64,000 nucleotides of DNA from contig DRGC01000055.1 of NCBI GenBank assembly GCA_011050235.1, positions 62,001-126,000 on the forward strand, written 5' to 3'. Shown here in pieces: positions 41,061-50,808 of the stretch. Source of the DNA: Phycisphaerae bacterium (GTDB lineage: Bacteria; Planctomycetota; Phycisphaerae; SM23-33). The position numbers and the translations under genes are program-made. The notes under the pieces were generated by a model. It saw only the letters and a program-made list of their open reading frames with translations. It had not been told where the DNA came from and searched no databases. Positions within the stretch are counted from its first letter, which is position 1; every line of letters starts with the position of its first letter.

Positions 41061-43592
41061 ATGGCAAAACGACTGAACCCCGACTGGCCGGTACTGACGA
41101 GCTACGATCAAGACCATCTGACCCGAATCGCCCTGCCGCTGGGTGGGATCGGCACGGGCACGGTGTCGCTGGGCGGCCGCGGCGATCTCCGCGACTGGGA
41201 GATCATGAACCGCCCGGCCAAGGGCTACGCCCCGCGCGATTCCTTCTTTGCGCTATTCGCCAAGGAGCCCGGCAAGGCGCCCGTTACGTTCGGCCTGGAG
41301 GGCCTGCTCGAGCCGCAAGATTACGAGGGATTTCTCGGCAGCAACGCGCAGAACCACTACCTGCCGCGGTTCCGCAACTGCGAGTTCCATGCGGCCTATC
41401 CGTTCGGGCAGGTGCTGCTATCCGACCCGGACATGCCGGTCGACGTGCGGCTGGAGGGCTTCAATCCGTTCATTCCGGCCGATACCGACGCCAGCAGCAT
41501 CCCCGTGGCGGTCTTGCGCTTCGTGGTCCGCAACAAGACCCATCGCCCCATCCAAGCCGCGATCGCCGGCACGGTCCAGAACACCATCGGCACCGACGGC
41601 ACTAACGGCAAGGTCGGTGAGAACGTCAACACGTTCAAAGATGCCAACGGCCTTCGCGGCATCTACATGACCTCGCGCGAGGTGCCGGCCCAGTCGGAGT
41701 GCTTCGGCACCATGGCCCTGGCCACGCCCGCCAAGACCGGCGTTTCGCACCGCACCGCCTGGCTCGACCGCTGGTGGGGCCACGCGGTGATGGACTTCTT
41801 CGACGACTTCAGCGCCGACGGCAAGCTCACCCACCGCAAGCGCAGCCCCAACGTCTCCGGGCCGAGAGGATCGCTCGCCGTCAAGGGCACGATTCCCGCC
41901 AAAGGCGAAAAGACCTTCACCTTCCTGCTGACGTGGCACTTCCCCAACCGCATCGCCTGGCCCGGCGATCCGTACGGACCCAAGCACACCTGCTGCGATC
42001 CGCCGAATGATCAGATCGGCAACTACTACACGAAGCAGTACCGAAACGCCTGGGACGTGGCCGCCAAGACGCTTGCGGAACTACCGAAGCTGGAGGCCAA
42101 GACGCTCACCTTCGTCAAGAGCTTCTGCGATAGCGACCTGCCGGACGTCGTCAAAGAGGCCGCCCTCTACAATGCCAGCACGCTGCGGACACAGACCTGC
42201 TTTCGATTGTCCGATGGCAAGCTCTACGCCTGGGAAGGCTGCTTCGACAAGAGCGGCTGCTGCAACGGCACGTGCACGCACGTGTGGAACTACGAGCAGG
42301 CGACGGCCTACCTGTTCGGCGATCTGTCGCTGACCATGCGGGAAGTGGAGTTCATCGACGCCACGCGCGCCGACGGCCACATGGACTTCCGCCCGGGCCA
42401 TCTGCTGGCCGAGCCGGGTTGCTACAACTGGGCCGCCACCGACGGGCAGATGGGCTGCATCATGAAGCTCTACCGCGACTGGCAACTGTCCGGTGATGAG
42501 GCCGTGCTCCGCCGCTACTGGCCGGCTGCGAAGAAGGCCCTCGAGTTCTGCTGGATTCCCAAGGGTTGGGACGGCGACCAGGACGGCGTGATGGAAGGCG
42601 CCCAGCACCACACGTTGGACACCGAATACTTCGGCCCCAACCCGCTGTGCGAAGGCTGGTACCTCGGCGCGCTACGCGCGTGCGAGGAAATGGCCCGGTA
42701 CCTCGGCGAGGACGACTTCGCCGACAAATGTCGCTCCCTCTTCGAGCGCGGCCGCGAGTGGACCGATGAGAACCTTTTCAACGGCGAGTACTACGAACAG
42801 CAGATCGTCCCGCCGGGCAAAGCCTCGAACGTTGCGAAGGGTCTGCTCGCCTCCGCCGACATCGATCTCAAGGAGCCCTGGTTCCAGCTCGCCTCGGGCT
42901 GCCTGGTCGACCAGCTCGCCGGCCAGTTCATGGCCCACGTGTGCGGCCTGGGCTACCTGTTCAAGCCCAGCCACATCCGCAAGACGCTGCGGAGCATCTT
43001 CAAATACAACCGCCGCGAGAACATGTTCGGGCATCTCAACTACCGCAACTCGTTCGTCCTGAACGACGAGTCGGCCATGCTGATCGCCGTGTACCCCAAG
43101 GGCGATCGGCCGAAGATCCCCGTGCCGGGCCAGGCCGACGTGATGACGGGCTTCGAGTACGCCGCGGCCGTCCACATGCTGCAGGAGGGCCTGACCAAGC
43201 AGGGCTTAACGTGCATCAAGGATATCCGCGACCGGTACGACGGCAAGAAGCGCAGCCCATTCAACGAAGCCGAATGCGGCCATCACTACGGCCGGGCCAT
43301 GGCAAGCTGGGCGGCCGTCACCACACTGACCGGCTTCCAGTATTCGGGCGTGACCAAGACCATGGCCTTTACCGCCACGGACACCCCGTCCACGTTCTTC
43401 TGGTCCAACGGCTACGCCTGGGGCACCATCAAACAGCGACCCACGCGAAGCGGCACTCGCGTGGAGCTGAAGGTGCTGTTCGGCCAACTGGAGCTGAAGA
43501 CACTCGAACTGACCGGAAAAGGCGCCATCGAGTTCAGCCGCCCGCGCAGACTGACCGCGGGCCGTGGGAAGGACCTTGTCTGCAAGGTGTAG
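41061..43592 (+). CDS. GH116-like beta-glycosidase (glucosylceramidase family)
   Basis: 843 residues. N-terminal beta domain with 'IALPLGGIGTGTVSLGGRGD' and 'DWEIMNRP', then an (alpha/alpha)6 catalytic domain. Catalytic region candidates are the nucleophile Glu in 'THVWNYEQATAYLFG' and the acid/base Asp in 'MEGAQHHTLDTEYFGPNP'. GH116 includes human GBA2 and bacterial beta-glucosidases, beta-xylosidases and N-acetylglucosaminidases, so the name glucosylceramidase should not be read as a lipid substrate. No signal peptide. Fully within the plus-strand operon, with 12 bases to the preceding sulfatase. Confidence 0.88.
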   Translation: MAKRLNPDWPVLTSYDQDHLTRIALPLGGIGTGTVSLGGRGDLRDWEIMNRPAKGYAPRDSFFALFAKEPGKAPVTFGLEGLLEPQDYEGFLGSNAQNHYLPRFRNCEFHAAYPFGQVLLSDPDMPVDVRLEGFNPFIPADTDASSIPVAVLRFVVRNKTHRPIQAAIAGTVQNTIGTDGTNGKVGENVNTFKDANGLRGIYMTSREVPAQSECFGTMALATPAKTGVSHRTAWLDRWWGHAVMDFFDDFSADGKLTHRKRSPNVSGPRGSLAVKGTIPAKGEKTFTFLLTWHFPNRIAWPGDPYGPKHTCCDPPNDQIGNYYTKQYRNAWDVAAKTLAELPKLEAKTLTFVKSFCDSDLPDVVKEAALYNASTLRTQTCFRLSDGKLYAWEGCFDKSGCCNGTCTHVWNYEQATAYLFGDLSLTMREVEFIDATRADGHMDFRPGHLLAEPGCYNWAATDGQMGCIMKLYRDWQLSGDEAVLRRYWPAAKKALEFCWIPKGWDGDQDGVMEGAQHHTLDTEYFGPNPLCEGWYLGALRACEEMARYLGEDDFADKCRSLFERGREWTDENLFNGEYYEQQIVPPGKASNVAKGLLASADIDLKEPWFQLASGCLVDQLAGQFMAHVCGLGYLFKPSHIRKTLRSIFKYNRRENMFGHLNYRNSFVLNDESAMLIAVYPKGDRPKIPVPGQADVMTGFEYAAAVHMLQEGLTKQGLTCIKDIRDRYDGKKRSPFNEAECGHHYGRAMASWAAVTTLTGFQYSGVTKTMAFTATDTPSTFFWSNGYAWGTIKQRPTRSGTRVELKVLFGQLELKTLELTGKGAIEFSRPRRLTAGRGKDLVCKV

Positions 43593-43639
43593 TGACCCTG
43601 AGCGCGGGCGCAGGTGAACCTATCGGGCCAGGAGACGAA

Positions 43640-44602
43640 ATGAGAGGACCTATAAGGCCTGCAAAGAGAGAGATCCTTCCGTTCGAAGTGTTTGCGAGTT
43701 TCAAACGGATTGAGAAGGGCAATCCTATCATCGCCTGCGGGCCGCCCCAGTGGGCGGCTGCGACCCACGGCATTGTTGTGGGCGATACGCTGCATTACAT
43801 CTGGGCCAGAAATCAGAACAACCGGTGGGTGTTGATGCACAGCACGGCGCCTGTCAGCCGCCCCTGGGAGGTCGAGCACGATCCAAGGAACCCGATCCTG
43901 CAACCCTCGGCGGATGGGTTCGACGACAAGTCGGTCGAATACCCCTTCCCTTTCCGAAATCCTGCGGATGGGACCTTCTACATGTATTACCGCGGGGAAG
44001 GCCACAACGCGCCCGAGCAGACAGGCCTGTTGGTCAGCGATGGCGATCTCGGCAAATGGCGACGCGTCGGGACAACCCCCGTGATCCTGGCGGACACCGA
44101 TCATGAACGATGGGGGGCGACGCATCCGTCCGTGGCCGTCGTGGGCGATACGATCCACATCGTCTACACGGGCAGGCCAACGGGATCGTGTGAGGAAGGC
44201 GTCACAATCTGTCACGCGACAGCCCCGACAAGCGACCCGGCCAACGTCACGAAGAATCCCGCCAATCCTGTTTTCACGGGCACGGGTCAGCCATGGGACA
44301 GCTTTGGCGTTCGCGAGGCAGAGCTGTTCGTTGGGCCGGAATACATCCATATGCTTTACGGCGGCTGTGACGGCAAGACGTGTCGCATCGGGCATGTGCG
44401 GACCCGTGACTTCCGCGCCTTCGAGCCCAGCCCCCTCAATCCGGTATTCGTTCCCGACGAAGACCCCGACGCCTGGGATTGTGACGGCGTGCTGACGCCG
44501 CAGGTCATCAAGGTCGGCGACACTTACACGATGATCTACGCCGGCCGAAAGGGCAATGAATGGCAGACGGGTCTGGCTATAGCTCGGCCGTCCGCCGAAT
44601 GA
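43640..44602 (+). CDS. GH43/GH130-like five-bladed propeller protein
   Basis: 320 residues with the repeat pattern of glycoside hydrolase families with five-bladed propellers: 'FRNPADGTFYMYYRGEG', 'THPSVAVVGDTIHIVYTG', 'FGVREAELFVGPEYIHMLY' and 'CDGVLTPQVIKVGDTYTMIY'. Each blade carries an acidic residue of the kind used as base, modulator or acid. GH43 (arabinosidase/xylosidase) and GH130 (phosphorylase) share these features; I cannot choose. The longer frame upstream overlaps GH116 and is spurious; the ATG at 43640 has AGGAG 6 bases upstream. Its last 26 bases overlap the convergent MttB-like gene. Confidence 0.75.
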   Translation: MRGPIRPAKREILPFEVFASFKRIEKGNPIIACGPPQWAAATHGIVVGDTLHYIWARNQNNRWVLMHSTAPVSRPWEVEHDPRNPILQPSADGFDDKSVEYPFPFRNPADGTFYMYYRGEGHNAPEQTGLLVSDGDLGKWRRVGTTPVILADTDHERWGATHPSVAVVGDTIHIVYTGRPTGSCEEGVTICHATAPTSDPANVTKNPANPVFTGTGQPWDSFGVREAELFVGPEYIHMLYGGCDGKTCRIGHVRTRDFRAFEPSPLNPVFVPDEDPDAWDCDGVLTPQVIKVGDTYTMIYAGRKGNEWQTGLAIARPSAE

Positions 44603-45974
44603 TGGCTCGCAGGTCGCGTTCCTCGTCGGCTGAGATGAAGCTGGTTGGTTCGAAATTGCGCGCAAAGTCGACGGCCCGTTCTCGCGCCAGGTCGGCGTCG
44701 GCCTTGCCGCCAGCCGCCAGCCACGTCGCCACATTACCAGACGACCAGAGATCAGGCTGCCACAAACAGCGGCGGAAGTTCTCGGCCGTGAAGTCGGTCC
44801 CCATGTGATTGCCGTCAATACCGACGGCCTTGATCTCATCGAACGCGCACTCAATGTCATCGATGACGGGCTCGGCAAGCAGAGCGCGCAGGCCGTTGGC
44901 GATGTCGCAATCCAGGAACATCTGAATCGGCGAGCATATCTCATCCGTGCCGAGCAGGCCGGCTTCGATGCTGCCGTAACCCGTTGCCAGCGCAGTGACC
45001 AGCGCACCGACGGCCTTCTGTGCGCCGGCTTCGGCCGACGGCATCTTCGCGTCGGTCAATCCCGTGTGCCCGCTGCAACTACAGCCGTAGAACCGGGCGA
45101 TGTCCGCGAATAGCACATTGATCAGGTGTTGCTCAGGCCGGCCGTAGCAGAATCCGCCGCGCCGCATGTCGATGGTCGACACCGACGCATACAAGCTGAA
45201 GGTCGTCTCCGGGTCCAACGCTCGCCGCAGCAGGAAGATGAACATCTGCTCGGCCAGCGCCAGTGTGAGCGACCCGGCGATCGTCACCGGCGCTGTCCCG
45301 CCTTGGGTCGCCAGATGCCCGATGCCCATGGCGAATCCTCGCTCATGGAAGAACAGCAATCGTTCGCATTCCGACCGAGCCAGCTTGAGCGGCGAGACCA
45401 TGAACCCGAACACGCGCACGATGTCGGCCAGGTCCTGACCGGTGTAGCTCGCATGACACTCGAACATGTCCAGCACCGGCTGACACAGCCTGGTGGCCTG
45501 GACGCTCTGGCCCTGATGGCCGCCATATTTCCAGGCGTAGAGCTTCTCGGCCAGCGGGTGGAGATCCCGCGGAATATCGCTGTCGTTAAACGGGATGCCC
45601 AACAGGCTTGTGCAGCCGATGTCGGGCAGGCTGCGGGCCAGTGCGATGTAGAGAGCCAGTCGATGTTCGTCGAACTCGACGAGATCGTTGGTCTCGGGAT
45701 CGTGATAGAGGCATTGGCCCACGCCACACCCAAGAGCGATGTGCGTTCTGTCCTCCCACATCGGGTCCTTGTGAGCATCCTCGATCAATCGCTCGACGAT
45801 CGCGGGAGCGAACCGCACTCTCTCGGCGTGTTCATCGCGCTGGCCGCCGATGTCAGCCAGCCGCTCGCGCAGGGCCGTGTGCTCAACGCGAACACCGATC
45901 TCGGCCAGGACACGAAGCGCGTTGTGATGAATGCGCTCGACCTGCTCGACAGTCAGTTGCGGTCTGAGTCTCAT
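44577..45974 (-). CDS. MttB-like (non-pyrrolysine) methyltransferase
   Basis: 465 residues of the trimethylamine methyltransferase MttB superfamily: 'QLTVEQVERIHHNALRVLAE' N-terminal, 'GFAMGIGHLATQGGTAPVTI' and 'CSGHTGLTDAKMPSAEAGAQ' before the C-terminal helices. There is no in-frame amber codon, so it is of the non-Pyl type, whose members demethylate quaternary amines such as glycine betaine, proline betaine or carnitine. They normally need a corrinoid protein, which is not encoded here. The start at 45974 has GAGG 9 bases upstream. It is the last gene of a seven-gene operon, 23 bases after the glycyl radical enzyme. Confidence 0.85.
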   Translation of the reverse strand: MRLRPQLTVEQVERIHHNALRVLAEIGVRVEHTALRERLADIGGQRDEHAERVRFAPAIVERLIEDAHKDPMWEDRTHIALGCGVGQCLYHDPETNDLVEFDEHRLALYIALARSLPDIGCTSLLGIPFNDSDIPRDLHPLAEKLYAWKYGGHQGQSVQATRLCQPVLDMFECHASYTGQDLADIVRVFGFMVSPLKLARSECERLLFFHERGFAMGIGHLATQGGTAPVTIAGSLTLALAEQMFIFLLRRALDPETTFSLYASVSTIDMRRGGFCYGRPEQHLINVLFADIARFYGCSCSGHTGLTDAKMPSAEAGAQKAVGALVTALATGYGSIEAGLLGTDEICSPIQMFLDCDIANGLRALLAEPVIDDIECAFDEIKAVGIDGNHMGTDFTAENFRRCLWQPDLWSSGNVATWLAAGGKADADLARERAVDFARNFEPTSFISADEERDLRAIIRRTAEL

Positions 45975-45997
45975 GTATTGGGCCTCGCTTGCGCCTG

Positions 45998-48172
45998 TCA
46001 GGGGGTGAACTCGGTTCTGGCGATGACGTCTTCCTGCAGCGATTCCAAAAGGCTGGTGAAGTAGTTGGTGTACCCGGCAACGCGGACGAGCAAGTCGCGG
46101 TAGTCCTCCGGCCGCTCCTGGGCCGCACGCAAGGTGTCGGCCGAGACCACGTTCACCTGGATCTCGAAGCCGCCGCGTTGGAGATACGTCTCGATCACCC
46201 CGCGGGCGGCCTGTCTGTTGGCCGCAGTTGCGAACACCGAGTCGGAGAATCTCACGTTGTGCACGAGTCCGCCGAGCGTTTTGCGGTGTGACCACTTGGT
46301 GGTGGACAGCGCACTGGCGGTCGGGCCCGACAGCTCGCGCCCCTGGAACGCCCCTGCCCCGTTGGCAAGGGCCTTGTCCGCCAATCGGCCGTCGGGCGTG
46401 GCGGGTGTGTCGAACCCGAGCCATGCGTGGAATTGCGAGCAGAAGAAACCTGGAACGTAGCGATGGCCGGCGACCTCGCACGCCTCGGTCGTTGAGCACA
46501 GAAAGTCAGCCCATCGGCGAGCGATTGCGTCGACGCGCTCATCATCGTTGCCGTAGCTGGGAAGGTCGTTGACGATCCGCTGCCGGAGTGCTTCGCGGCC
46601 CTCGAAGTTGCTTTCGCACACGGCGTACAGTTCAGCCAGCGTCATCTCGCCGCTGGCGTACACCAACTCATCGATCGCCGCCAGGCCGTCGGCAAGATTC
46701 GCCAGGCCCACGAACGAGTTCTCCGCCCAGTTGTACCGGCAACCACCGCGGTCATGATCGAGGCCGCGCTGGAGGCAGTCGTCAATCAGGCAACTCGCGA
46801 ACGGCATGCTCCACGTTTCGGCGCGCTCGTTCCAAGTCCGGTCCAACTCCTTCGCCGTGTTGGATACCTGCTGTTGGATGATGTCCCGGAGGCGCTGTTC
46901 CAGTTGGTCCAGGTCAGCGGCTGGGGGGCACTCGCCCTGGACCTCGCGGCGCATCGCTTCCAATAGCGCCTTCGGACAGTTCACGTACTCCGTGGCGACC
47001 CATATATTGCTGCTGCCGGCGGTCTTGATCTCAACACAGGTTGAGTTCATGTAGTTGTGCGAGTCTTCAACTGAAACGCCGTGATCCTGCAGCCCGGCCG
47101 AGATGGTCTCATCGTTGAAGAAAGCGGGACAGCCAATGCCCGATCCCAGCATCTTGAACGCAAACTCCATCAGGTCATCGGGGACGCCCTCGTGCCAGGC
47201 AATGGCCAACGAAGGATTGCGGAGCCACGTCGCCCGGCGCGCCGCCAGACACAGGTAGGTCAACGTGTTGGTCGTGTCTCGGCCGGCAGCGTCTCGACCG
47301 CCCACCATCACGGCATCGGCCAGCCCGATCGGACATATCCGGTTGAGCTGGATGAACATGGCCGCGATGAGTTCCATCGCTCGTTGTGGGCCGATCCGAC
47401 CCGCGGCGACGTCGGCCTCGTAGAACCGCGCGAGCGTTCGGTCCATCCGGCCATAGCAGGTCATCACGTGATCTTCGCCGACCCAACTGGCAATGAGGAC
47501 GAAGTACATCAACTGGCAGGCTTCATGGAAGGTCGCCGGCGGGTCAATAGCTACTTTCTCACAGATCGTCGCCGTCTCCTCCCAATGCGCGGAGTCGTCA
47601 GCCTTGCTTCGGCAAGCAGCAGCCACGCGGCGGATGAAGGACTGGAACCCCCGCATCGCCATTTCGCAAGCGTCGTAGAAGATGCGCTTCTGCTCGTCAT
47701 CGCCAGCCGCATCGCGGCAAGCGACGATTGTCTCCAGCAGGCCGACGACGCCGAGGGGAAGGATTTTCTCGTAATTGGGGTGGAAGTGCCCGGCGTCCCC
47801 GCCAGGGCAAAACGGAATATCACCGCACGCCGAATTGATGCGATCGATCTGGGCTGTGTCTGCATCGGACAGGCCGCGGACGAGGGGCTTGCCCACGATG
47901 GTTTCACCCGTTTCGAGCTGGAGGGGAATGTGAGCCAGGCGGACAGCAAAACGCCGTGCGCACCAGAGCTGGCGGTCTTCGTTTCGCCCGTATCCCTGCC
48001 ATGCCTCGGCAACGGCAGCCACCACGGCCGGTGGCGACTCCCAATAAGGACCATCGTTCTTGTGAATACGGAGCGTTTCTTCCCGCAGCGCCTCGAGGTC
48101 CGGCGGCAGCGCCAGCGACAGCGGCTCGGCCAGGCCGGGAACACGGACCGTTCTCTGTCGCTGCTCAGTCAT
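45998..48172 (-). CDS. Glycyl radical enzyme (pyruvate-formate-lyase-like)
   Basis: 724 residues. The C-terminal glycyl-radical motif is intact: 'VRVAGYTNYF' with radical Gly700, followed by 'LQEDVIARTEF'. The active-site Cys is in 'MNSTCVEIK' (Cys379). Such enzymes carry out radical C-C, C-N, C-O or C-S cleavage or dehydration and work only without oxygen. They need a radical-SAM activating enzyme that is not found in this window. The Thr-Cys-Val-Glu context and the dehydratase-like length point to a diol-dehydratase or lyase-type GRE, not to pyruvate formate-lyase proper. It is cotranscribed with MttB and GH32, with 1 base between stop and start upstream. Confidence 0.9.
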   Translation of the reverse strand: MTEQRQRTVRVPGLAEPLSLALPPDLEALREETLRIHKNDGPYWESPPAVVAAVAEAWQGYGRNEDRQLWCARRFAVRLAHIPLQLETGETIVGKPLVRGLSDADTAQIDRINSACGDIPFCPGGDAGHFHPNYEKILPLGVVGLLETIVACRDAAGDDEQKRIFYDACEMAMRGFQSFIRRVAAACRSKADDSAHWEETATICEKVAIDPPATFHEACQLMYFVLIASWVGEDHVMTCYGRMDRTLARFYEADVAAGRIGPQRAMELIAAMFIQLNRICPIGLADAVMVGGRDAAGRDTTNTLTYLCLAARRATWLRNPSLAIAWHEGVPDDLMEFAFKMLGSGIGCPAFFNDETISAGLQDHGVSVEDSHNYMNSTCVEIKTAGSSNIWVATEYVNCPKALLEAMRREVQGECPPAADLDQLEQRLRDIIQQQVSNTAKELDRTWNERAETWSMPFASCLIDDCLQRGLDHDRGGCRYNWAENSFVGLANLADGLAAIDELVYASGEMTLAELYAVCESNFEGREALRQRIVNDLPSYGNDDERVDAIARRWADFLCSTTEACEVAGHRYVPGFFCSQFHAWLGFDTPATPDGRLADKALANGAGAFQGRELSGPTASALSTTKWSHRKTLGGLVHNVRFSDSVFATAANRQAARGVIETYLQRGGFEIQVNVVSADTLRAAQERPEDYRDLLVRVAGYTNYFTSLLESLQEDVIARTEFTP

Positions 48173-48173
48173 C

Positions 48174-49592
48174 TCACCAGATACTCCGCATGGGATAGAC
48201 GTTCATCTGATCTACGCGGACCGGGCCGCCGGTAACTCCGACGCTCAGCAGCGGCTTGGTTTCATCCTGATTCTCGAGGGTCTTCGGCGAGTAGACGCTG
48301 GACATCACCTTCAGGCCGCGGGGCCCGAAGACTTCCACGCAGTTGACGTCGAAAAGGATGCGGAGCGTCAATGTCCCATCCGATTCCAACGGCCAGGAGT
48401 GCTCTCGATCGAGGACCCGCATCGTTTGCGATGTGACATCGTAGCACACGATTTCCACCGCCTCAGCCCGAAATCTGATCGAGGTCGCCTTCCCAGGGTC
48501 GATCACGCACTCGATATCGAAGCTACGGCTATCGAGCCCCGCCACGGCGTGGTCACCGGGCGCAAGCTCACCGGCGGGCAGTTGCAGCGGCGCTTCTCGC
48601 AGTGTCGTCAATTCGTCAACCGGCTGCCGGGCCAGACGGAGACCCACGTCCGTTTCGACCAAGGACAATTCCCAGGGGACACGGTACTGGCCGTTGAATG
48701 GATTGCCGGGCAGAACACACGCCCCGCCGAAGGGCGTGGAGGACCAGCTCACGAAGATGCGTCGGCCGTCCGGCGCGTCGGAATAGGTCTGGGTGGAATA
48801 GTTCCACGCACCGTCCTCGATCGGGATAGGGCCGAACTCGGCCGTGAAGGTGACCCCGTCGAACGACCCGATCACGTACCGTGCGCAGTCGCCCTCACCC
48901 CATTGGCCGGCCCCGGATAGGAATATCCATTTGCGGCGCGATTCATCTCCGGCGACCGGCATTTCGAACAGGTCCGGGCACTCGCAGTTGCCGGGCACCT
49001 CGAAGCGGCTCAGTTCTTGCCAGGTCCGTGCATCGGGAGAACCGAACAGGCCGAACGTGTTGACGTCCAGGTAGAGGACCATGACCCATCGCTGGGTCGG
49101 CTCGTGCCAGAACACCTTCGGGTCGCGGTTGGCGCCGATGACGTTTTCCAGCACGGGGTTGCCGTCAAACTTCGCCCACGTGCGGCCGCTGTCGGTCGAG
49201 AAGGCCAGGGCCTGGGTGGTCGGCTTGGGCGGCTCGACGCAATCGCCCGCGGCCGTATAGAAGGCCAGCAACGGCGGACGCCCGTCAACGCCCAAACCGC
49301 TGGTGTTGTGCCAGTCCACCGCAGCTGAACCGGAGAAGCACGTGCCCAGTTCATCGGGAAACAGCGCGATGGGCTGTTCCTTCCAATGGACCAGATCGTC
49401 GCTCACCGCGTGGGACCAGTGCATCGGTCCCCACGTGGTGTCGTCGGGGTAATGTTGGCAGAAGAGGTGGTACAGGCCGTCATAGTAGACCAGACCGTTG
49501 GGATCGTTGATCCATCCTTGCCGCATGGAGAAGTGATACTGCGGCCGATAGCGCTCGCGCCGCGGCTTGGAGTTGGCCATTGTGTTCTCCAT
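48174..49592 (-). CDS. GH32 family beta-fructosidase-like protein
   Basis: 472 residues. All three GH32 catalytic signatures are present: 'WINDPNGLVYYDG' (nucleophile Asp), 'RDPKVFWHEP' (transition-state stabiliser) and 'ECPDLFEMP' (acid/base Glu). A five-bladed propeller is followed by a beta-sandwich. The family cleaves fructans, levan, inulin or sucrose. No signal peptide. Two starts are possible: ATG at 49592 with GAGGCGG, or ATG at 49580 with GGAG. It is followed by the glycyl radical enzyme with 1 base between, so it is strongly cotranscribed with it. Confidence 0.92.
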   Translation of the reverse strand: MENTMANSKPRRERYRPQYHFSMRQGWINDPNGLVYYDGLYHLFCQHYPDDTTWGPMHWSHAVSDDLVHWKEQPIALFPDELGTCFSGSAAVDWHNTSGLGVDGRPPLLAFYTAAGDCVEPPKPTTQALAFSTDSGRTWAKFDGNPVLENVIGANRDPKVFWHEPTQRWVMVLYLDVNTFGLFGSPDARTWQELSRFEVPGNCECPDLFEMPVAGDESRRKWIFLSGAGQWGEGDCARYVIGSFDGVTFTAEFGPIPIEDGAWNYSTQTYSDAPDGRRIFVSWSSTPFGGACVLPGNPFNGQYRVPWELSLVETDVGLRLARQPVDELTTLREAPLQLPAGELAPGDHAVAGLDSRSFDIECVIDPGKATSIRFRAEAVEIVCYDVTSQTMRVLDREHSWPLESDGTLTLRILFDVNCVEVFGPRGLKVMSSVYSPKTLENQDETKPLLSVGVTGGPVRVDQMNVYPMRSIW

Positions 49593-49602
49593 GGAATCCG
49601 CC

Positions 49603-50808
49603 TCAGACCGTAACGGCGTAGATGTCGGTCCTCTTGTCTTTGGCGACGTGATACGCGATCCATCGGCCAGTAGGGTCGGTTTGCGGATGCGGATCCGAAT
49701 ACTGGCCGGGAATGCTGCGCCATTGGGTGGCGTGGGTGGCGATCGTCTCCAGGCGCGGCTGGTCCCGGTCGTAGTAAAGCCAAGTGAGCTTATCTTCGGA
49801 CACATTGCCATCCAGGACGATCGCCGGCCGGTCCGGCGCCGCCGAGACGTGTCCATAAGCGCCCGCATCCGGGAGTTCATATTCCCTGAGGACCTGGCCG
49901 GACTTGTGAGTGATCCCAATGTAATACCCGCCCTCGCGCATGAAGGCGTGGTAGACGACGTGCTCGCCGTCCCAAGTCCAGGCCGCGTGTACGTGGAATC
50001 GCTGGTCGTTGCGGGGACACAGCTCGGTCAGCTCGCCGGTGGACAGGCGCAGCGTCCAGCACCGGGCGCTGATGCCATGATCGCCCCCGCACCAGAACAG
50101 GGGCGCGCGGTCGCGGTCGATGAGGACCAGGTCATCGTCGGTGGGGCAGTGAGGACAATGGGCGCAGCCCATGCCTTCATCTTCAAACACGATTTTGCTC
50201 TCGCCGCCATCGAGGGGGATTTCGACGTATCGCGTTCGCATGCCGCCGTCGGCGAAACTCTCCACATAGGTCTTGCTCGGACTCTTACCGGCCAGCACCT
50301 CCGGATGGGCCGGCATGAGCGGAAGCAATGCGTGGGTCTCGGCGGGATTGACGCTCATGGCGCCGTCGATCCAGTCGGCGCCGAAGTCATCGAGCAGCGT
50401 TGTCTCTTCAAGCGTGTCGAGGTGAACGCTTCGGATGCTTCTGCCAACGCCGAACACGGCTGTGCGGCTGCGGGGGGCGATACAGACTGTGATGCCGCTG
50501 ATCCCCTTCCCGTCGAAGTACTCGGACGTCCCAATCTTGTGCACTCCCCACGGACTGCCCACGCCGTCGACCGGATCGGTCAGTTGCGTCAATTCACCGG
50601 ACGGAACGTGGCATTTCATCATTGCGGTCCGACCTTCATGGGCACGTGCGAAGATCAGCCACTCGCCGTCAGCGGTGAAGGCGGTGTTGGTGTGGTAGGT
50701 GGGCTTCTCGTTCCACAGGCCCATTGTCGTGAGCCGTCTTACGGTTCGCCCGGTCTCAGCGTCCTTGTGGACGCTCGACTCGTTCCACGTGTCGCCTTTA
50801 TGTTTCAT
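49603..50808 (-). CDS. Oligogalacturonate-lyase-like (PL22/TolB-type) propeller protein
   Basis: 401 residues with a seven-bladed beta-propeller pattern. It shows 'HTNTAFTADGEWLIFARAHE', 'GVGSPWGVHK', 'CAHCPHCPTDDD', 'HVHAAWTWDGEHVVYHAF' and 'DPHPQTDPTGRWIAYHVAKD'. The His residues in 'CPHCP', 'HVHAAW' and 'DPHPQ' match the metal and catalytic histidines of oligogalacturonate lyase (PL22), which cleaves unsaturated digalacturonate. The TolB-like blades support a cytosolic enzyme. The start codon overlaps the stop of the URO-D gene (ATGA at 50805-50808), so translation is coupled. A pectin-derived oligosaccharide is the most likely substrate. Confidence 0.75.
   Translation of the reverse strand: MKHKGDTWNESSVHKDAETGRTVRRLTTMGLWNEKPTYHTNTAFTADGEWLIFARAHEGRTAMMKCHVPSGELTQLTDPVDGVGSPWGVHKIGTSEYFDGKGISGITVCIAPRSRTAVFGVGRSIRSVHLDTLEETTLLDDFGADWIDGAMSVNPAETHALLPLMPAHPEVLAGKSPSKTYVESFADGGMRTRYVEIPLDGGESKIVFEDEGMGCAHCPHCPTDDDLVLIDRDRAPLFWCGGDHGISARCWTLRLSTGELTELCPRNDQRFHVHAAWTWDGEHVVYHAFMREGGYYIGITHKSGQVLREYELPDAGAYGHVSAAPDRPAIVLDGNVSEDKLTWLYYDRDQPRLETIATHATQWRSIPGQYSDPHPQTDPTGRWIAYHVAKDKRTDIYAVTV

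Noticed and set aside
42941-43640. N-terminal extension of the GH43/GH130-like protein into the GH116 gene
   Set aside because: It overlaps GH116 coding sequence in another frame; AGGAG at 43630-43634 marks the real start.
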